NCBI RefSeq assembly: GCF_000956475.1
Contig: NZ_JYJB01000004.1
Location: 62,001 to 126,000, forward strand
From: Microbacterium hydrocarbonoxydans
GTDB taxonomy: Bacteria > Actinomycetota > Actinomycetes > Actinomycetales > Microbacteriaceae
Direction: 5' to 3'
Length of the DNA: 64,000 bases
Shown: piece by piece, positions 35,260-43,532 of the stretch
Layout of the letters: every line of letters begins with the position of its first letter
Numbering within the stretch: position 1 is the stretch's first letter
Position numbers and translations under genes: made by a program
The notes under the pieces: model-generated
The model's database searches: none
Seen by the model: the letters and a program-made list of their open reading frames with translations, nothing else
Told to the model about the DNA's origin: nothing

Positions 35260-36146
35260 GTGTAGTCGACGACGACAGGAGCGTGGTCGCTCCAGCGCTG
35301 GTCGTAGGCGACCGCGCGGGCCACCTGGTAGGCCTGCACGCGCTCCGCGAGGGCGGGCGTGGCGAGGTGGTAGTCGATCCGCCAGCCGGAGTCGTTGTCG
35401 AACGCCTTACCGCGCATCGACCACCACGTATAGGGGCCGTCGACCTCGCCGTGGAAGCGGCGCCCCACGTCGACCCAGCCGAGGCCGGTGCCGCCGCCCT
35501 CGGACGCGAACGGCCTCGTGTCGCTGAGCTGCCCGACCATTCCCCGGCCGATGCCTTCCTGTCCGGCCACGGGCTCTCCCGTGGCGCCGAGGAAGCGGTC
35601 GAAGTATGCGCGCTCGCGCGCGAGGAAGCCGGCCTTCTTGACGTTGCCCTTCCAGTTGAGGATGTCGAGGGGTCGGTGGCCGACGTTGAGGTCGCCGGTG
35701 ACGAGAGCGAGGGCCCCCTCGGCACCGAGCTCCGCCATGCGCACGCTCATCGCATCGAGGAACTTCCACTTCTCCTCCTGCTTCGGGGTGTCGGCTTCGC
35801 CCGAGTGCACGTAGGCGCTGACCACGGTGAGGGTGGCGTCGCCGATCAGGAAATCGGCTTCGATCCAGCGGCCCTTCGAGTCGAAGTCCTCGGGGCCGAA
35901 CTCCGTGCGGTGCGCGAGAGAGGGCGTGCGGCTCGCGATCGCGACGCCGGCGCGGCCTTTCGCCGTGGCTTCGTCGTGCACGAAGGTCCATCCGGGGAGT
36001 GCGGCCTCCAGGTGCTCGTCCTGGCCGCGGACCTCCTGCAGCGTGAGGATGTCGACGTCGGCGGCATCGAGCCAGGCGCTCATGCCGTTGCGGGCGGCGG
36101 CCCTGATTCCGTTGACATTGACCGTGGCGATACGCAGATGAGGCAT
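35253..36146 (-). CDS. xthA: exodeoxyribonuclease III
   Basis: 297 residues. AP-endonuclease/ExoIII motifs: TVNVNGIRAA (Asn), LTLQEVRGQ (catalytic Glu), VVSAYVHSG, LVTGDLNVGHRPLD (Asp-Asn), and the C-terminal DYHLATP and WSDHAPVVVDY (Asp-His). It cuts abasic sites and trims 3' ends in base-excision repair. ATG 36146 follows a TAGGCT -10 by 6 nt, so it is leaderless; the TAG of that box is also the stop of the upstream YihY gene. Confidence 0.95.
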   Translation of the reverse strand: MPHLRIATVNVNGIRAAARNGMSAWLDAADVDILTLQEVRGQDEHLEAALPGWTFVHDEATAKGRAGVAIASRTPSLAHRTEFGPEDFDSKGRWIEADFLIGDATLTVVSAYVHSGEADTPKQEEKWKFLDAMSVRMAELGAEGALALVTGDLNVGHRPLDILNWKGNVKKAGFLARERAYFDRFLGATGEPVAGQEGIGRGMVGQLSDTRPFASEGGGTGLGWVDVGRRFHGEVDGPYTWWSMRGKAFDNDSGWRIDYHLATPALAERVQAYQVARAVAYDQRWSDHAPVVVDYTY

Positions 36147-36155
36147 ACAACAAGC

Positions 36156-37298
36156 CTAGGCGCGGGGTCGGACATTCTCGGCCTCGGCATCCGCCAGTGC
36201 ATCTGCCAGCGCATCCTGCGCTCTCCGGACCGCACGGCGCGCTGCGGACCGGCGGTACCAGGGAGCCTCCACAGCCGCGTCCTCCGCGCGGCGCAGCCGA
36301 ACCCGCGCTGCGAGCACGAGCGCCTGCTCCTCGGCCTTGCGCGCGGCTGTCTCGTCCTCGCGCTCGAGCGGCTGGTCGTGATCCATGGCGGTGACCGCGA
36401 TGAACGATGCGGCGATCAGCACGACGATCGCCAGCCAGCGGCACCACAGCAGCAGCCCGACGATCACCGCGAACGACGCGAGCAGCGGGTTGCCTGGCAC
36501 CCGCGAGAGAAGCAGCCCGGCGCCGAGCTGCAGGATCACCATCGCGCCGCCGCCGAGGAGGGCGCCGGGCCAGATGTAGCGCCAGCGCAGGACGGTCCCG
36601 GTGAGGAACCGCACGAGCAGAGCGAGCGCGGCTGCATCCAGCGCGAACGCGACGACCACGGACAGCAGCCGAACGCTCAGGTCGAAGGGCCAGGAGCCGG
36701 TGCTCCAGCCGAGCAGGTGATACAGCTGCTCGAGCGCCCACACACCCGCCCAGCTGACGACGGCGCCGACCAGCATCGCGCCCCCGAAAACGATCGCCGA
36801 GAAGAAATCGCGTGCCTTCAGCAGCCAGTAACTGCGGGCGTCGAAAGGCAGCCCGAACAGGTCTCGCACTGCGCGCCGGGTGAAGGTCACCGCACCGACG
36901 GCGGTCCACAGGGCCACGCCGAGGGCGATCGCGCCGGTGACGCCGAGCACGCCGCCTGAGCTCTTGGCGATCTCGGTCACATCATCGACCGAGACGAGGC
37001 CCTCGCCGTCGGTGCCGATGAGCCCAGGGATGTAGGTGTTCATCAGCCGGACCAGGGCGCCGATCGCCGCATCGCTCGCGCCCAGCCACAATCCCGCGCC
37101 CGCGAAGGCCACGTACAGCAGGGCGAAGAGCGCGAACAGCACGTAGTAGCTCATGCCCGCCGAGAGCAGGAACCCGTTGCTGTAGGAGAAGTTGCGCCAC
37201 ACGCGCACGGGGAATGCGGCGAGCGTGCGGTCCTTGAGCTCGATCACACGTTCCAGCGGCACCTCGAGGCGGGTGCGGAGCGGCGCGTGATCGGACAC
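36156..37298 (-). CDS. YihY/BrkB-family inner-membrane protein
   Basis: 380 residues from GTG 37298. Six hydrophobic segments, with the family's opening NFSYSNGFLLSAGMSYYVLFALFALL and the late LLWCRWLAIVVLIAASFIAV. The C-terminal ~75 residues are charged, Ala/Arg-rich and probably coiled coil. These proteins were once called RNase BN in error; they are membrane proteins of unclear role. TATCGT is 6 nt upstream of the GTG (leaderless). The sdhB terminator lies between it and sdhB. Confidence 0.85.
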   Translation of the reverse strand: MSDHAPLRTRLEVPLERVIELKDRTLAAFPVRVWRNFSYSNGFLLSAGMSYYVLFALFALLYVAFAGAGLWLGASDAAIGALVRLMNTYIPGLIGTDGEGLVSVDDVTEIAKSSGGVLGVTGAIALGVALWTAVGAVTFTRRAVRDLFGLPFDARSYWLLKARDFFSAIVFGGAMLVGAVVSWAGVWALEQLYHLLGWSTGSWPFDLSVRLLSVVVAFALDAAALALLVRFLTGTVLRWRYIWPGALLGGGAMVILQLGAGLLLSRVPGNPLLASFAVIVGLLLWCRWLAIVVLIAASFIAVTAMDHDQPLEREDETAARKAEEQALVLAARVRLRRAEDAAVEAPWYRRSAARRAVRRAQDALADALADAEAENVRPRA

Positions 37299-37327
37299 GT
37301 CCCCACGATATCGACAACCGGATGCAG

Positions 37328-37362
37328 CGAAGGGCGGGCTCCGGGAGGAGACCCGCCCTTCG
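37328..37362 (-). terminator. terminator hairpin of the sdh operon
   Basis: CGAAGGGCGGG (37328-37338) pairs perfectly with CCCGCCCTTCG (37352-37362) over a 13-nt loop. It is 20 nt downstream of the sdhB stop on the minus strand. No T tract. Confidence 0.75.
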
Positions 37363-37382
37363 GCGTCAGCGTGCGCGTGCGG

Positions 37383-38141
37383 TCAGGGGCGTCCGCGCAG
37401 CACGGCCTGCTTGACCTCGGCGATCGCCTTGGTGACCTCGATGCCGCGGGGGCATGCCTCAGAGCAGTTGAAGGTCGTGCGGCAGCGCCACACGCCCTCC
37501 TTGTCGTTGAGGATGTCGAGGCGCACGGCGGCGTTGTCGTCGCGCGAGTCGAAGATGAAGCGGTGCGCGTTGACGATCGCGGCGGGGCCGAAGTACTGCC
37601 CGTCGGTCCAGAACACGGGGCACGACGAGGTGCATGCTGCGCACAGGATGCACTTGGTGGTGTCGTCGAAGATCTCACGATCCGCGATCGACTGCACGCG
37701 CTCCTTGCCCTTCTCGGGCACCGAGTTCGCGACGAGGAACGGCTGCACCTCGCGGTAGGAGGCGAAGAACGGCTCCATGTCGACGATGAGATCCTTCTCG
37801 AGCGGCAGACCCTTGATCGCCTCGACGTAGATCGGCTTCGAGATGTCGAGGTCCTTGATCAGCGTCTTGCAGGCGAGGCGGTTGCGGCCGTTGATGCGCA
37901 TGGCGTCGGAGCCGCAGATGCCGTGCGCGCACGAGCGTCGGAACGACAGCGAGCCGTCGACCTCCCACTTGATCTTGTGCAGCGCGTCGAGCACGCGGTC
38001 GGTGGAGAAGAGCTCCACGTCGTAGTCGACCCAGTGCGGCTCGGCGTCGACCTCGGGATCGAAGCGGCGGATGTTGAAGGTGACGATGAAGGACTGCACG
38101 CCCGAGTCGCTCGCGGGTGCCTCTGCAACAGCGTTCGACAT
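37383..38141 (-). CDS. sdhB: succinate dehydrogenase iron-sulfur subunit
   Basis: 252 residues. 2Fe-2S ligands in SCAHGICGSDAM and the later RLAC; 4Fe-4S/3Fe-4S ligands in CILCAACTSSCPV and NCSEACPRGI. It carries electrons from SdhA flavin to the membrane quinone site. Last gene of sdhCDAB, 2 nt after the sdhA stop. Confidence 0.97.
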   Translation of the reverse strand: MSNAVAEAPASDSGVQSFIVTFNIRRFDPEVDAEPHWVDYDVELFSTDRVLDALHKIKWEVDGSLSFRRSCAHGICGSDAMRINGRNRLACKTLIKDLDISKPIYVEAIKGLPLEKDLIVDMEPFFASYREVQPFLVANSVPEKGKERVQSIADREIFDDTTKCILCAACTSSCPVFWTDGQYFGPAAIVNAHRFIFDSRDDNAAVRLDILNDKEGVWRCRTTFNCSEACPRGIEVTKAIAEVKQAVLRGRP

Positions 38142-38143
38142 GG

Positions 38144-39970
38144 TCAGTACTTCCTCTCCAGCGGCGGGTAGTTCAGCTCGCCTTGCTCGTTCTTGGTGAA
38201 CACGACCGGCTTCCAGTCCAGCTTGATGTGATCGCTCGGCGTCGACGAGTGCGGGTCACCCGTCAGATACGCCATGGTGTGCTTCATGTAGTTCTCGTCG
38301 TCGCGCTTCGGGAAGTCGTCGCGCATGTGGCCGCCGCGGCTCTCCTGGCGGTTCTGTGCGGCATAGACGACGACCTCCGCGATGTCGAGCAGGAAGCCCA
38401 GCTCGACGGCCTCGAGCAGGTCGGTGTTGAACCGGTGGCCCTTGTCGTCGACATGGACGTTGCGGTAGCGGTCCCGGAGGTCCTTGATGACACCGAGCAC
38501 GTGCTCGAGCGAGTCGTGGGTGCGGAACACCTGCGCGCCCTTGTCCATCTCGTCCTGCAGCGTCTTGCGAAGCACGGCGATGCGCTCGGTGCCCTGGTTG
38601 TTGCGCAGACCCTCGAGCATCCCGGACACGAAGCCGGCCGGGTTCTCGGGGAGCGGGACGAAGTCGGCGGTCTTGACGTACTCGACCGCCTGGCGTCCTG
38701 CGCGCTTGCCGAACACGTTGATGTCGAGAAGGGAGTTCGTGCCGAGGCGGTTGGCGCCGTGCACCGAGACGCACGCGCACTCGCCGGCGGCGTAGAGACC
38801 AGGCACGACAGTGGTGTTGTCGGCGAGGACCTCGGCGTTGTTGTTGGTCGGGATGCCGCCCATGGCGTAGTGAGCCGTGGGCATCACGGGCACCGGCTCG
38901 ACCACGGGGTCGACGCCGAGGTAGGTGCGGGCGAACTCGGTGATGTCGGGGAGCTTGGTCTCGAGGACCTCTGCGCCCAGGTGCGTGCAGTCCAGCAGCA
39001 CGTAGTCCTTGTGAGGACCTGCGCCGCGGCCCTCCGCGACCTCCTGCACCATGCACCGGGCGACGATGTCGCGCGGGGCGAGGTCCTTGATGGTCGGGGC
39101 GTAGCGCTCCATGAACCGCTCGCCCGACGCGTTGCGCAGGATGGCGCCCTCACCGCGGGCGCCCTCGGTGAGCAGGATGCCGAGGCCGGCGAGACCGGTC
39201 GGGTGGAACTGGAAGAACTCGAGGTCCTCGAGGGGGAGTCCCTTGCGCCACACGATGCCGACGCCGTCACCCGTGAGGGTGTGCGCGTTGGAGGTGGTCT
39301 TGAAGATCTTGCCGAAGCCGCCGGTCGCGAAGATGACGGCCTTGGACTGGAAGACGTGCAGCTCGCCGGTGGAGAGGTCGTAGGCGACGACGCCGGCGAT
39401 CTGGGTCTTGCCGTCGGCATCCTTCACCGTGATCAGATCGAGCACGTAGAACTCGTTGAAGAAGTTGATGCCCAGCTTCACGCAGTTCTGGAAAAGCGTC
39501 TGCAGGATCATGTGGCCCGTGCGGTCGGCGGCGTAGCAGGCGCGTCGCACCGGAGTCTTGCCGTGCTCCGCGGTGTGGCCGCCGAACCGGCGCTGATCGA
39601 TCTTGCCCTCGGGGGTGCGGTTGAAGGGGAGACCCATGTTCTCGAGGTCGATGACAGCGTCGATGGCCTCCTTCGCGAGGATCTCCGCAGCATCCTGGTC
39701 GACGAGGTAGTCGCCGCCCTTGACGGTGTCGAAGGTGTGCCACTCCCAGCTGTCCTCCTCGACGTTGGCGAGCGCCGCGGCCATGCCGCCCTGCGCTGCG
39801 CCCGTGTGCGAGCGGGTCGGGTAGAGCTTGGAGATCACCGCGGTCCGGGCTCCCGGGCCGGCCTCGATGGCCGCGCGCATGCCGGCGCCGCCGGCGCCGA
39901 CGATCACGATGTCGAACTGGTGGTAGTGCACGCCGTCGCGGACGACGGACTCCTGCGCCTCAGTAGTCAC
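38144..39970 (-). CDS. sdhA: succinate dehydrogenase flavoprotein subunit
   Basis: 608 residues from GTG 39970. FAD-binding [16 protein letters not shown], covalent-FAD His in [14 protein letters not shown], substrate/active-site parts [22 protein letters not shown], and the [13 protein letters not shown] block. Oxidises succinate to fumarate on the cytoplasmic face. Earlier in-frame starts would run into sdhD; the GTG is 17 nt past the sdhD stop, next to AAGAAGGC. Confidence 0.97.
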   Translation of the reverse strand: MTTEAQESVVRDGVHYHQFDIVIVGAGGAGMRAAIEAGPGARTAVISKLYPTRSHTGAAQGGMAAALANVEEDSWEWHTFDTVKGGDYLVDQDAAEILAKEAIDAVIDLENMGLPFNRTPEGKIDQRRFGGHTAEHGKTPVRRACYAADRTGHMILQTLFQNCVKLGINFFNEFYVLDLITVKDADGKTQIAGVVAYDLSTGELHVFQSKAVIFATGGFGKIFKTTSNAHTLTGDGVGIVWRKGLPLEDLEFFQFHPTGLAGLGILLTEGARGEGAILRNASGERFMERYAPTIKDLAPRDIVARCMVQEVAEGRGAGPHKDYVLLDCTHLGAEVLETKLPDITEFARTYLGVDPVVEPVPVMPTAHYAMGGIPTNNNAEVLADNTTVVPGLYAAGECACVSVHGANRLGTNSLLDINVFGKRAGRQAVEYVKTADFVPLPENPAGFVSGMLEGLRNNQGTERIAVLRKTLQDEMDKGAQVFRTHDSLEHVLGVIKDLRDRYRNVHVDDKGHRFNTDLLEAVELGFLLDIAEVVVYAAQNRQESRGGHMRDDFPKRDDENYMKHTMAYLTGDPHSSTPSDHIKLDWKPVVFTKNEQGELNYPPLERKY

Positions 39971-39987
39971 TTTTCGTATGCCTTCTT

Positions 39988-40434
39988 CTATCGGTTGGCC
40001 ACGGCCTGGCAGGTGTCCCACAGCGTGCTCGACTCGGTGACTCCGAGGCACGGGTCGAACGTGAAGACCACCAGGGTGCCGAGGAGGATGAGCAGGCCCG
40101 CGGCGAGACCCAGAGCCCAGATGAGGACCTTGCGCGCCGTGCTGTTCGTGACGTAGTCGTTCACGATGGTGCGCATGCCGTTGGCGCCGTGGATCAGGGC
40201 GAGCCACAGCATCAGCACGTCCCACCACTGCCAGAACGGAGTGGCGAACTTGCCGGCGATGAACGCGAAGTCGAGGGCGTGGATGCCTTCGCCGACCATC
40301 AGGTTGATGAACAGGTGGCCGAAGATGAGGATCACGAGGAGCACGCCGGAGAGGCGCATGAAGGCCCACCCCCACATCTCCAGGTTGAAGCGCCGCTGAC
40401 GGCGGGCGGGCGCGGCGACGGTCTGAGCGGTCAT
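39988..40434 (-). CDS. sdhD: succinate dehydrogenase membrane anchor subunit D
   Basis: 148 residues with three transmembrane helices: [22 protein letters not shown] (with a haem- or quinone-side His), [20 protein letters not shown], and [21 protein letters not shown]. Starts within the sdhC stop (TGATG), so the anchors are co-translated. Confidence 0.92.
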   Translation of the reverse strand: MTAQTVAAPARRQRRFNLEMWGWAFMRLSGVLLVILIFGHLFINLMVGEGIHALDFAFIAGKFATPFWQWWDVLMLWLALIHGANGMRTIVNDYVTNSTARKVLIWALGLAAGLLILLGTLVVFTFDPCLGVTESSTLWDTCQAVANR

Positions 40435-40868
40435 CAGTGACCCCCTCCGAATCCGGCGAACGCGAGCATCAGGTGACGCGGCACGAAGCCGGCCATGATG
40501 ATGCCCCAGACCAGCAGCACGCCCCAGAAGAGCTGGCGCTGGTACTTCGCGCCCTTCGACCAGAAGTCGACGGCGATGATTCGCAGTCCGTTCATCGCGT
40601 GGAACACGATGCCCGCGACCAGCACGACCTCGCCCAGCGCCATGATCGGGTTCTTATATGTGCCGATCACGGCGTTGTACGCCTCGGGCGACACCCTGAT
40701 CAGTGCCGTGTCGAGCACGTGCACCAATAGGAAGAAGAAGATGGCGACTCCGGTGATGCGGTGAAGCACCCACGACCACATGCCTTCGCGACCCCGGTAC
40801 AGGGTTCCGCGCGGGGACTTGGACGTGGTTTCCGAAATCGACGGTGTCAAGCGAGCGCTTGTGGACAC
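40434..40868 (-). CDS. sdhC: succinate dehydrogenase cytochrome b556 subunit
   Basis: 144 residues from GTG 40868 (GGGAGG 6 nt upstream). The family signature [19 protein letters not shown] holds the HRxTG motif and the likely haem ligand His. Three transmembrane helices. First gene of the sdhCDAB operon. A longer in-frame start would add a hydrophilic lead that does not look like SdhC. Confidence 0.93.
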   Translation of the reverse strand: MSTSARLTPSISETTSKSPRGTLYRGREGMWSWVLHRITGVAIFFFLLVHVLDTALIRVSPEAYNAVIGTYKNPIMALGEVVLVAGIVFHAMNGLRIIAVDFWSKGAKYQRQLFWGVLLVWGIIMAGFVPRHLMLAFAGFGGGH

Positions 40869-41083
40869 GGTCGTCCTCCCTGGATCGATGTGACTCGGTC
40901 GCGTGCACTGCGTGGTCCAAGTGTGAGCCTGAGAAGACAACAGGCACGGCCGATCGTCGTCCATCCTATTCCTGTCAGCTCGCTGGGAGCGACGAAGGAC
41001 ACCCTAAGTATCTCGACGTCGAGAGGTTTTCTGCATGGTGTCGAGAGCCTGAGGACATGATGGGCTGCGGGTACTCTGGCCAG
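40869..41083. promoter_or_regulatory. divergent sdhC / manC control region with a 14-bp palindrome
   Basis: 215 bp without a gene. TCTCGACGTCGAGA (41011-41024) is a perfect palindrome about 145 bp upstream of sdhC and 60 bp upstream of the guanylyltransferase start; GTCGAGAG recurs at about 41038. The plus-strand gene has a -10-like TACTCT (41072-41077) exactly 6 nt before its GTG. A -10-like TAGGAT for sdhC lies on the minus strand near 40963. The protein that reads the palindrome is not known. Confidence 0.5.
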
Positions 41084-42199
41084 GTGACTCAACCGATCAA
41101 GGACTTCTACGCAGTGATCCCCGCCGGCGGCATCGGCAGTCGGCTCTGGCCCCTGTCGAGGGCCGATGCGCCGAAGTTCCTGCACGATCTCACCGGCTCC
41201 GGCCACTCGCTGCTGCGCGACACGTGGGACCGGCTCGAGCCGCTCGCAGGGCACGATCGGATCGCCGTCGTCACAGGGCGCGCGCACCGCGCCGCGGTCG
41301 AGGAGCAGCTCCCCGGCATCCCCGACCTCAACGTCTTCCTCGAATCGGAACCGCGCGAGTCGGCCGCCGCCATCGGGCTCGCCGCGGCGATCCTGCACCG
41401 CCGCGACCCTGATGTGATCATCGGCTCGTTCAGCGCCGATCACGTGATCCGGGGAACCCGCGTGTTCGAGTTCGCGGTGCGGGATGCCGTGGAGGTCGCC
41501 CGCCAGGGGTACATCTGCACGATCGGCATCACGCCGACCGAGCCGGCCATCGGCTTCGGGTACATCAAGCAGGGGGAGGAGCTCGTCGTCGAGGCGGCTC
41601 GCGAGGCGTCGCTGGTGGAGAGCTTCGTCGAGAAGCCCGACCTCGAGACGGCGAAGGCGTACGTCGCCGATCGCAGCTACCTGTGGAACGCCGGTATGTT
41701 CATCGCCAGGGCGAGCGTGCTGCTCGACGAGCTCGCTGCGAACGAGCCCGAGCTGCACGCGGGCCTCCTCGAGCTCGCCGAGGCGTGGGACGACCGCGAC
41801 CAGCGAGGGCCCGCCGTCGACCGGATCTGGCCTCGCCTCAAGAAGATCGCGATCGACTACGCGGTGGCCGAGCCCGCGGCCAAGCGAGGGCGCCTCGCGG
41901 TCGTGCCGGGCCACTTCGACTGGGACGACGTGGGGGACTTCGCCTCGCTGACCAAGCTCATCACCAACGGCCGCAAGAACGACCTCGCCGTGCTCGGACC
42001 GAACGCGCGCGTGCTGTCGGATGCCGCGAGCGGCATCCTCGTGAGCCAGACCAGCCGCGTGATCAGCCTCGTCGGCGTGCAGGACATCGTGGTGGTCGAC
42101 ACGCCCGATGCCCTGCTGGTCACGACCGTCGAGCACGCGCAGCGCGTGAAGGGCGTCGTCGAGTCGCTCAAGCTCACCGGGCGTGGCGACGTGCTCTGA
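41084..42199 (+). CDS. manC: mannose-1-phosphate guanylyltransferase
   Basis: 371 residues from GTG 41084. Nucleotidyltransferase signature PAGGIGSRLWPLSRADAPKFL, then SADHVI (metal-binding region) and FVEKPDLETAKAYV. No phosphomannose isomerase domain, so this is the short single-function type making GDP-mannose from mannose-1-phosphate and GTP for lipoglycans and glycoproteins. TACTCT plus 6 nt before the GTG suggests leaderless translation. The upstream in-frame ATGs would run into the promoter. Confidence 0.9.
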   Translation: MTQPIKDFYAVIPAGGIGSRLWPLSRADAPKFLHDLTGSGHSLLRDTWDRLEPLAGHDRIAVVTGRAHRAAVEEQLPGIPDLNVFLESEPRESAAAIGLAAAILHRRDPDVIIGSFSADHVIRGTRVFEFAVRDAVEVARQGYICTIGITPTEPAIGFGYIKQGEELVVEAAREASLVESFVEKPDLETAKAYVADRSYLWNAGMFIARASVLLDELAANEPELHAGLLELAEAWDDRDQRGPAVDRIWPRLKKIAIDYAVAEPAAKRGRLAVVPGHFDWDDVGDFASLTKLITNGRKNDLAVLGPNARVLSDAASGILVSQTSRVISLVGVQDIVVVDTPDALLVTTVEHAQRVKGVVESLKLTGRGDVL

Positions 42200-42347
42200 T
42201 GAGCACCCTTGCATGCTCATCTGCTGGATTGATCTCGGCTTTGTAACCATTCGTCTGCGCGCGCGAACTGGATATGCCCAAACGTCGAAACACTAGGTAA
42301 CTTTGAGCGATCCGCGAGGGCCGCGGGATCGTTGAGGGAGGCATGAG
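42200..42347. other. intergenic region before the BMP lipoprotein gene
   Basis: 148 bp. A weak hairpin TGAGCA...TGCTCA (42200-42219) follows the manC stop. A/T-richer bases around 42290-42307 (CTAGGTAACTTT) are probably the BMP promoter. GGGAGG (42336-42341) is the ribosome site; ATGAGTTGA (42343-42351) encodes a two-residue upstream frame over the TTG start. Confidence 0.5.
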
Positions 42348-43430
42348 TTGACCATCTCCACCACCAAGAAGCTTCTCGGCGCGGCAGTCGCCGCCAGCGT
42401 CGTCTTCGCACTCGCCGGCTGCGGCCAGGCGCCCACCGACAAGCCGGGCGGCTCGGGCGGATCCGCCGCCTCCGATTTCACCCCGTGCATCGTCTCCGAC
42501 GCGGGCGGCTTCGACGACAAGTCGTTCAACCAGCTCTCGTACGAAGGCGCGCAGAAGGCGGCCGATGAACTCGGCGCCACGCTGAAGAAGGCCGAGTCGA
42601 ACGCCGAGACGGAGTACGCCCCCAACATCGACAACATGGTGTCCGAGGGCTGCAACGCGATCGTCGCCGTCGGCTTCGCACTGTCGCAGGCGACGGTCGA
42701 CGCCGCTACGGCCAACCCCGACACCGACTTCATCCTCGTCGACGACGCAGGTGGCGACAGCAAGCCCGACAACGTCAAGCCGCTGCTCTACGACACGGCG
42801 CAGGCCGCGTTCCTCGCGGGCTACCTGTCGGCCGGCTACTCCAAGACCGCGAAGGTCGGCACCTACGGCGGCATGGAGTTCCCGACCGTGACGATCTTCA
42901 TGGACGGCTTCAAGCAGGGCGTCGACTACTACAACACCGAGAACGGCACCGCCGTCGAGGTCGTCGGGTGGGACGGATCGACCGGTTCCTTCACGGGCGG
43001 CTTCGAGGCCAACCAGGACGCCAAGACCACGGCGCAGAACATCATCGACCAGGGTGTCGACGTGCTCTTCCCGGTCGGCGGCCCGATCTACCAGTCCGGC
43101 CTGCAGGCCATCAAGGACTCCGGCAAGGACATCGCGCTGATCGGCGCCGACGCCGACCTGTTCAACACCGACCCGACCACGGCGGACTACGTGCTCACCT
43201 CGGTGCTCAAGGCCATGGACCTCTCCACTTACGAGGCGGTCATGGCGAGCGCCGATGACAGCTTCAGCGGCGACGCCTACATCGGCACGCTCGACAACGA
43301 GGGCGTGGGCATCGCCCCGCTGCACAACTTCGAGAGCAAGGTCGACGCGGAACTGGTCAAGAAGGTCGACGCGATCAAGCAGGACATCGTCGACGGCAAG
43401 ATCACCGTCAAGTCCTACCTGAGCGAGTAA
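42348..43430 (+). CDS. BMP-family (BmpA/PnrA-like) nucleoside-binding lipoprotein
   Basis: 360 residues from TTG 42348. Lipobox LAGC (Cys25), then the BMP domain: IVSDAGGFDDKSFNQLSYEG, DNMVSEGCNAIVAVGF, GGMEFPTVTIFMDGFKQGVDYY, and DVLFPVGGPIYQSG. It should bind purine or other nucleosides outside the membrane for the following ABC importer. The TTG is the start because GGGAGG is 6 nt before it, while an ATG at 42343 opens a frame that stops after two codons. Strongly expressed lipoprotein genes rarely use TTG, so start efficiency may be set on purpose. Confidence 0.92.
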   Translation: MTISTTKKLLGAAVAASVVFALAGCGQAPTDKPGGSGGSAASDFTPCIVSDAGGFDDKSFNQLSYEGAQKAADELGATLKKAESNAETEYAPNIDNMVSEGCNAIVAVGFALSQATVDAATANPDTDFILVDDAGGDSKPDNVKPLLYDTAQAAFLAGYLSAGYSKTAKVGTYGGMEFPTVTIFMDGFKQGVDYYNTENGTAVEVVGWDGSTGSFTGGFEANQDAKTTAQNIIDQGVDVLFPVGGPIYQSGLQAIKDSGKDIALIGADADLFNTDPTTADYVLTSVLKAMDLSTYEAVMASADDSFSGDAYIGTLDNEGVGIAPLHNFESKVDAELVKKVDAIKQDIVDGKITVKSYLSE

Positions 43431-43443
43431 CAGCAAGCAACAA

Positions 43444-43472
43444 CGGGGAGGCCGGCCCAGTCGGTCTCCCCG
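43444..43472 (+). terminator. hairpin between BMP lipoprotein and ATPase genes
   Basis: CGGGGAG (43444-43450) pairs with CTCCCCG (43466-43472), with an inner CCG/CGG stem. It is 14 nt past the BMP stop and about 60 nt before the ATPase ATG. It resembles the metQ-metN arrangement: a hairpin after the binding-protein gene. Confidence 0.65.
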
Positions 43473-43532
43473 CTGTCGTCTGCGCGGGCGATCCCTGCGC
43501 ACGGCGACGACGGCATGAATAGGATCGGACAC

